Source: DASSKF01 sp035690725
GTDB lineage: Bacteria; Actinomycetota; Actinomycetes; Actinomycetales; Dermatophilaceae
Direction: 5' to 3'
DNA: 6,469 nt
NCBI GenBank assembly: GCA_035690725.1
Contig: DASSKF010000007.1
Location: 1-6,469, forward strand
The notes under the pieces were generated by a model. The model had not been told where the DNA came from. It did no database searches and saw only the letters and a list, made by a program, of their open reading frames with translations. The first letter of the stretch is position 1. Every line of letters starts with the position of its first letter. Shown here in pieces: positions 5,662 to 6,469 of this stretch. Made by a program: the position numbers and the translations under genes.

Positions 5662-6469
5662 TCAGGACCCGGTGTAGTAGCGGTCGGCCACCTCGAGCGC
5701 CTCGTCGAGGATGCCGATCCCGTGCCGGACCTCGTCGGCGGTGGTCGTGCACGGCGGCACGACGTGGGTGCCGTTGAAGTGCGTGAACGGCCAGAGGCCG
5801 CGTTCCTTGCAGGCCGACGCGAACTCCGCCATCGGCTTGTTGTCCTCACCGGCGGCGTTGAACGGCACGAGCGGCTCCCGCGTCGCCCGGTCGCGGACCA
5901 GCTCCACTGCCCAGAACACCCCGAGACCGCGGACGTCACCGACGCTCGGGTGCTTGTCGGCGAGCTCGGCGAGCGCCGGGCCGATCACGTCGGTGCCCAG
6001 GGAGCGGGCGTGTTCGACGATGCCCTCGTCGTGGAAGGCCCGGATCGAGGCGACCGCGGAGGCGCACGCCAGCGGGTGACCGGAGTAGGTCAGCCCGCCG
6101 GGGTAGGCCCGCTCCTGGAAGGTGCCGGCGATCGCGTCGGAGATGACTACCCCGCCGAGCGGGACGTAACCGGAGTTGACGCCCTTGGCGAAGCTGATCA
6201 GGTCGGGCGTGACACCCCAGTGGTCCACCGCGAACCACTCTCCGGCGCGGCCGAACCCGGCCATCACCTCGTCGGCGATCAGCATGATGCCGTGCTCGTC
6301 GCACAGCTCACGCACGCCCTGCAGGTAGCCGTCCGGCGGCACGAGGATGCCGTTGGTGCCGACGACCGTCTCGAGCAGGATCGCCGCCACGGTGTGCGGC
6401 CCCTCCACCATGAGCGTCTCGCGCAGGTGCTGCAGGGCGCGCTCGCACTCCTCCGCGTCGTTGCTCGCG
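5662..6469 (-). CDS. Class III aminotransferase, omega-amino-acid/aspartate aminotransferase family (5' end cut off)
   Basis: The C-terminal 268 residues of a PLP-dependent class III aminotransferase are visible, and the frame stays open to the window edge. The N-terminal 170 or more residues lie outside. An internal ATG at 6409-6411 is not the start, because family-like sequence continues upstream of it. Seen in order are a VGTNGILVPPDGYLQGVRELCDEHG stretch, IADEVMAGFGR with the PLP-pairing Asp, FAKGVNSGYVPLGG with the Schiff-base Lys (codon 6184-6186) 29 residues later, GGLTYSGHPLA, and a C-terminal small domain ending in DRYYTGS. This resembles proteins usually annotated as aspartate aminotransferase family, related to taurine- or beta-alanine-pyruvate transaminases. 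The amino donor cannot be decided from this half. It lies just upstream of rocD on the same strand, so a role in amino-acid or polyamine breakdown is plausible. Confidence 0.88.
   Translation of the reverse strand, partial: ASNDAEECERALQHLRETLMVEGPHTVAAILLETVVGTNGILVPPDGYLQGVRELCDEHGIMLIADEVMAGFGRAGEWFAVDHWGVTPDLISFAKGVNSGYVPLGGVVISDAIAGTFQERAYPGGLTYSGHPLACASAVASIRAFHDEGIVEHARSLGTDVIGPALAELADKHPSVGDVRGLGVFWAVELVRDRATREPLVPFNAAGEDNKPMAEFASACKERGLWPFTHFNGTHVVPPCTTTADEVRHGIGILDEALEVADRYYTGS

Noticed and set aside
4326..5777. Plus-strand 483-residue open frame opposite rocD
   Set aside because: It is the antisense shadow of rocD; all PLP and ornithine-binding motifs are on the minus strand.

Overview
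This is a very GC-rich window with five protein genes and no RNA genes, insertion sequences or CRISPR arrays. The GC bias, the AGGAG-type ribosome binding sites, the GTG starts and the style of the proteins suggest a high-GC actinobacterium. A Nocardioides-like member of the Propionibacteriales is my best guess, but that is an impression and was not searched. All five reading frames are uninterrupted; only the gene at the right edge is cut by the window.

Left half (1-4271): a cell-surface glycopolymer (teichoic-acid-type) locus. On the minus strand, a GTG-started gene encodes a glycerol-3-phosphate cytidylyltransferase (TagD/TarD type), which makes CDP-glycerol. Across a 223-base divergent intergenic region, two plus-strand genes lie 53 bases apart and look co-transcribed. 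The first is a PAPS-type sulfotransferase-like protein with a coiled-coil, basic C-terminal extension. The second is a two-domain protein: an N-terminal family-2 glycosyltransferase fused to a C-terminal CDP-glycerol glycerophosphotransferase (TagF/TarF-like) domain. The simple reading is that TagD supplies CDP-glycerol, the fusion protein adds a sugar and glycerol-phosphate to a wall or membrane-linked glycan, and the sulfotransferase may modify the same polymer. The first two roles follow from strong family motifs; the sulfation link is inferred from gene order only.

Right half (4359-6469): a minus-strand pair of class III PLP-dependent aminotransferases. The upstream gene, truncated at the window edge, is an omega-amino-acid/aspartate-aminotransferase-family protein. 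After 34 bases comes ornithine aminotransferase (rocD), with its ornithine-binding residues conserved. This looks like an amino-acid or polyamine catabolic operon unrelated to the wall locus. The two halves converge on an 87-base spacer (4272-4358) full of GGACCG repeats, with a possible bidirectional hairpin terminator.

Nothing here is clearly a new defence or mobile system. The most interesting feature is the sulfotransferase paired with the glycosyltransferase-glycerophosphotransferase fusion and the divergent CDP-glycerol synthase.
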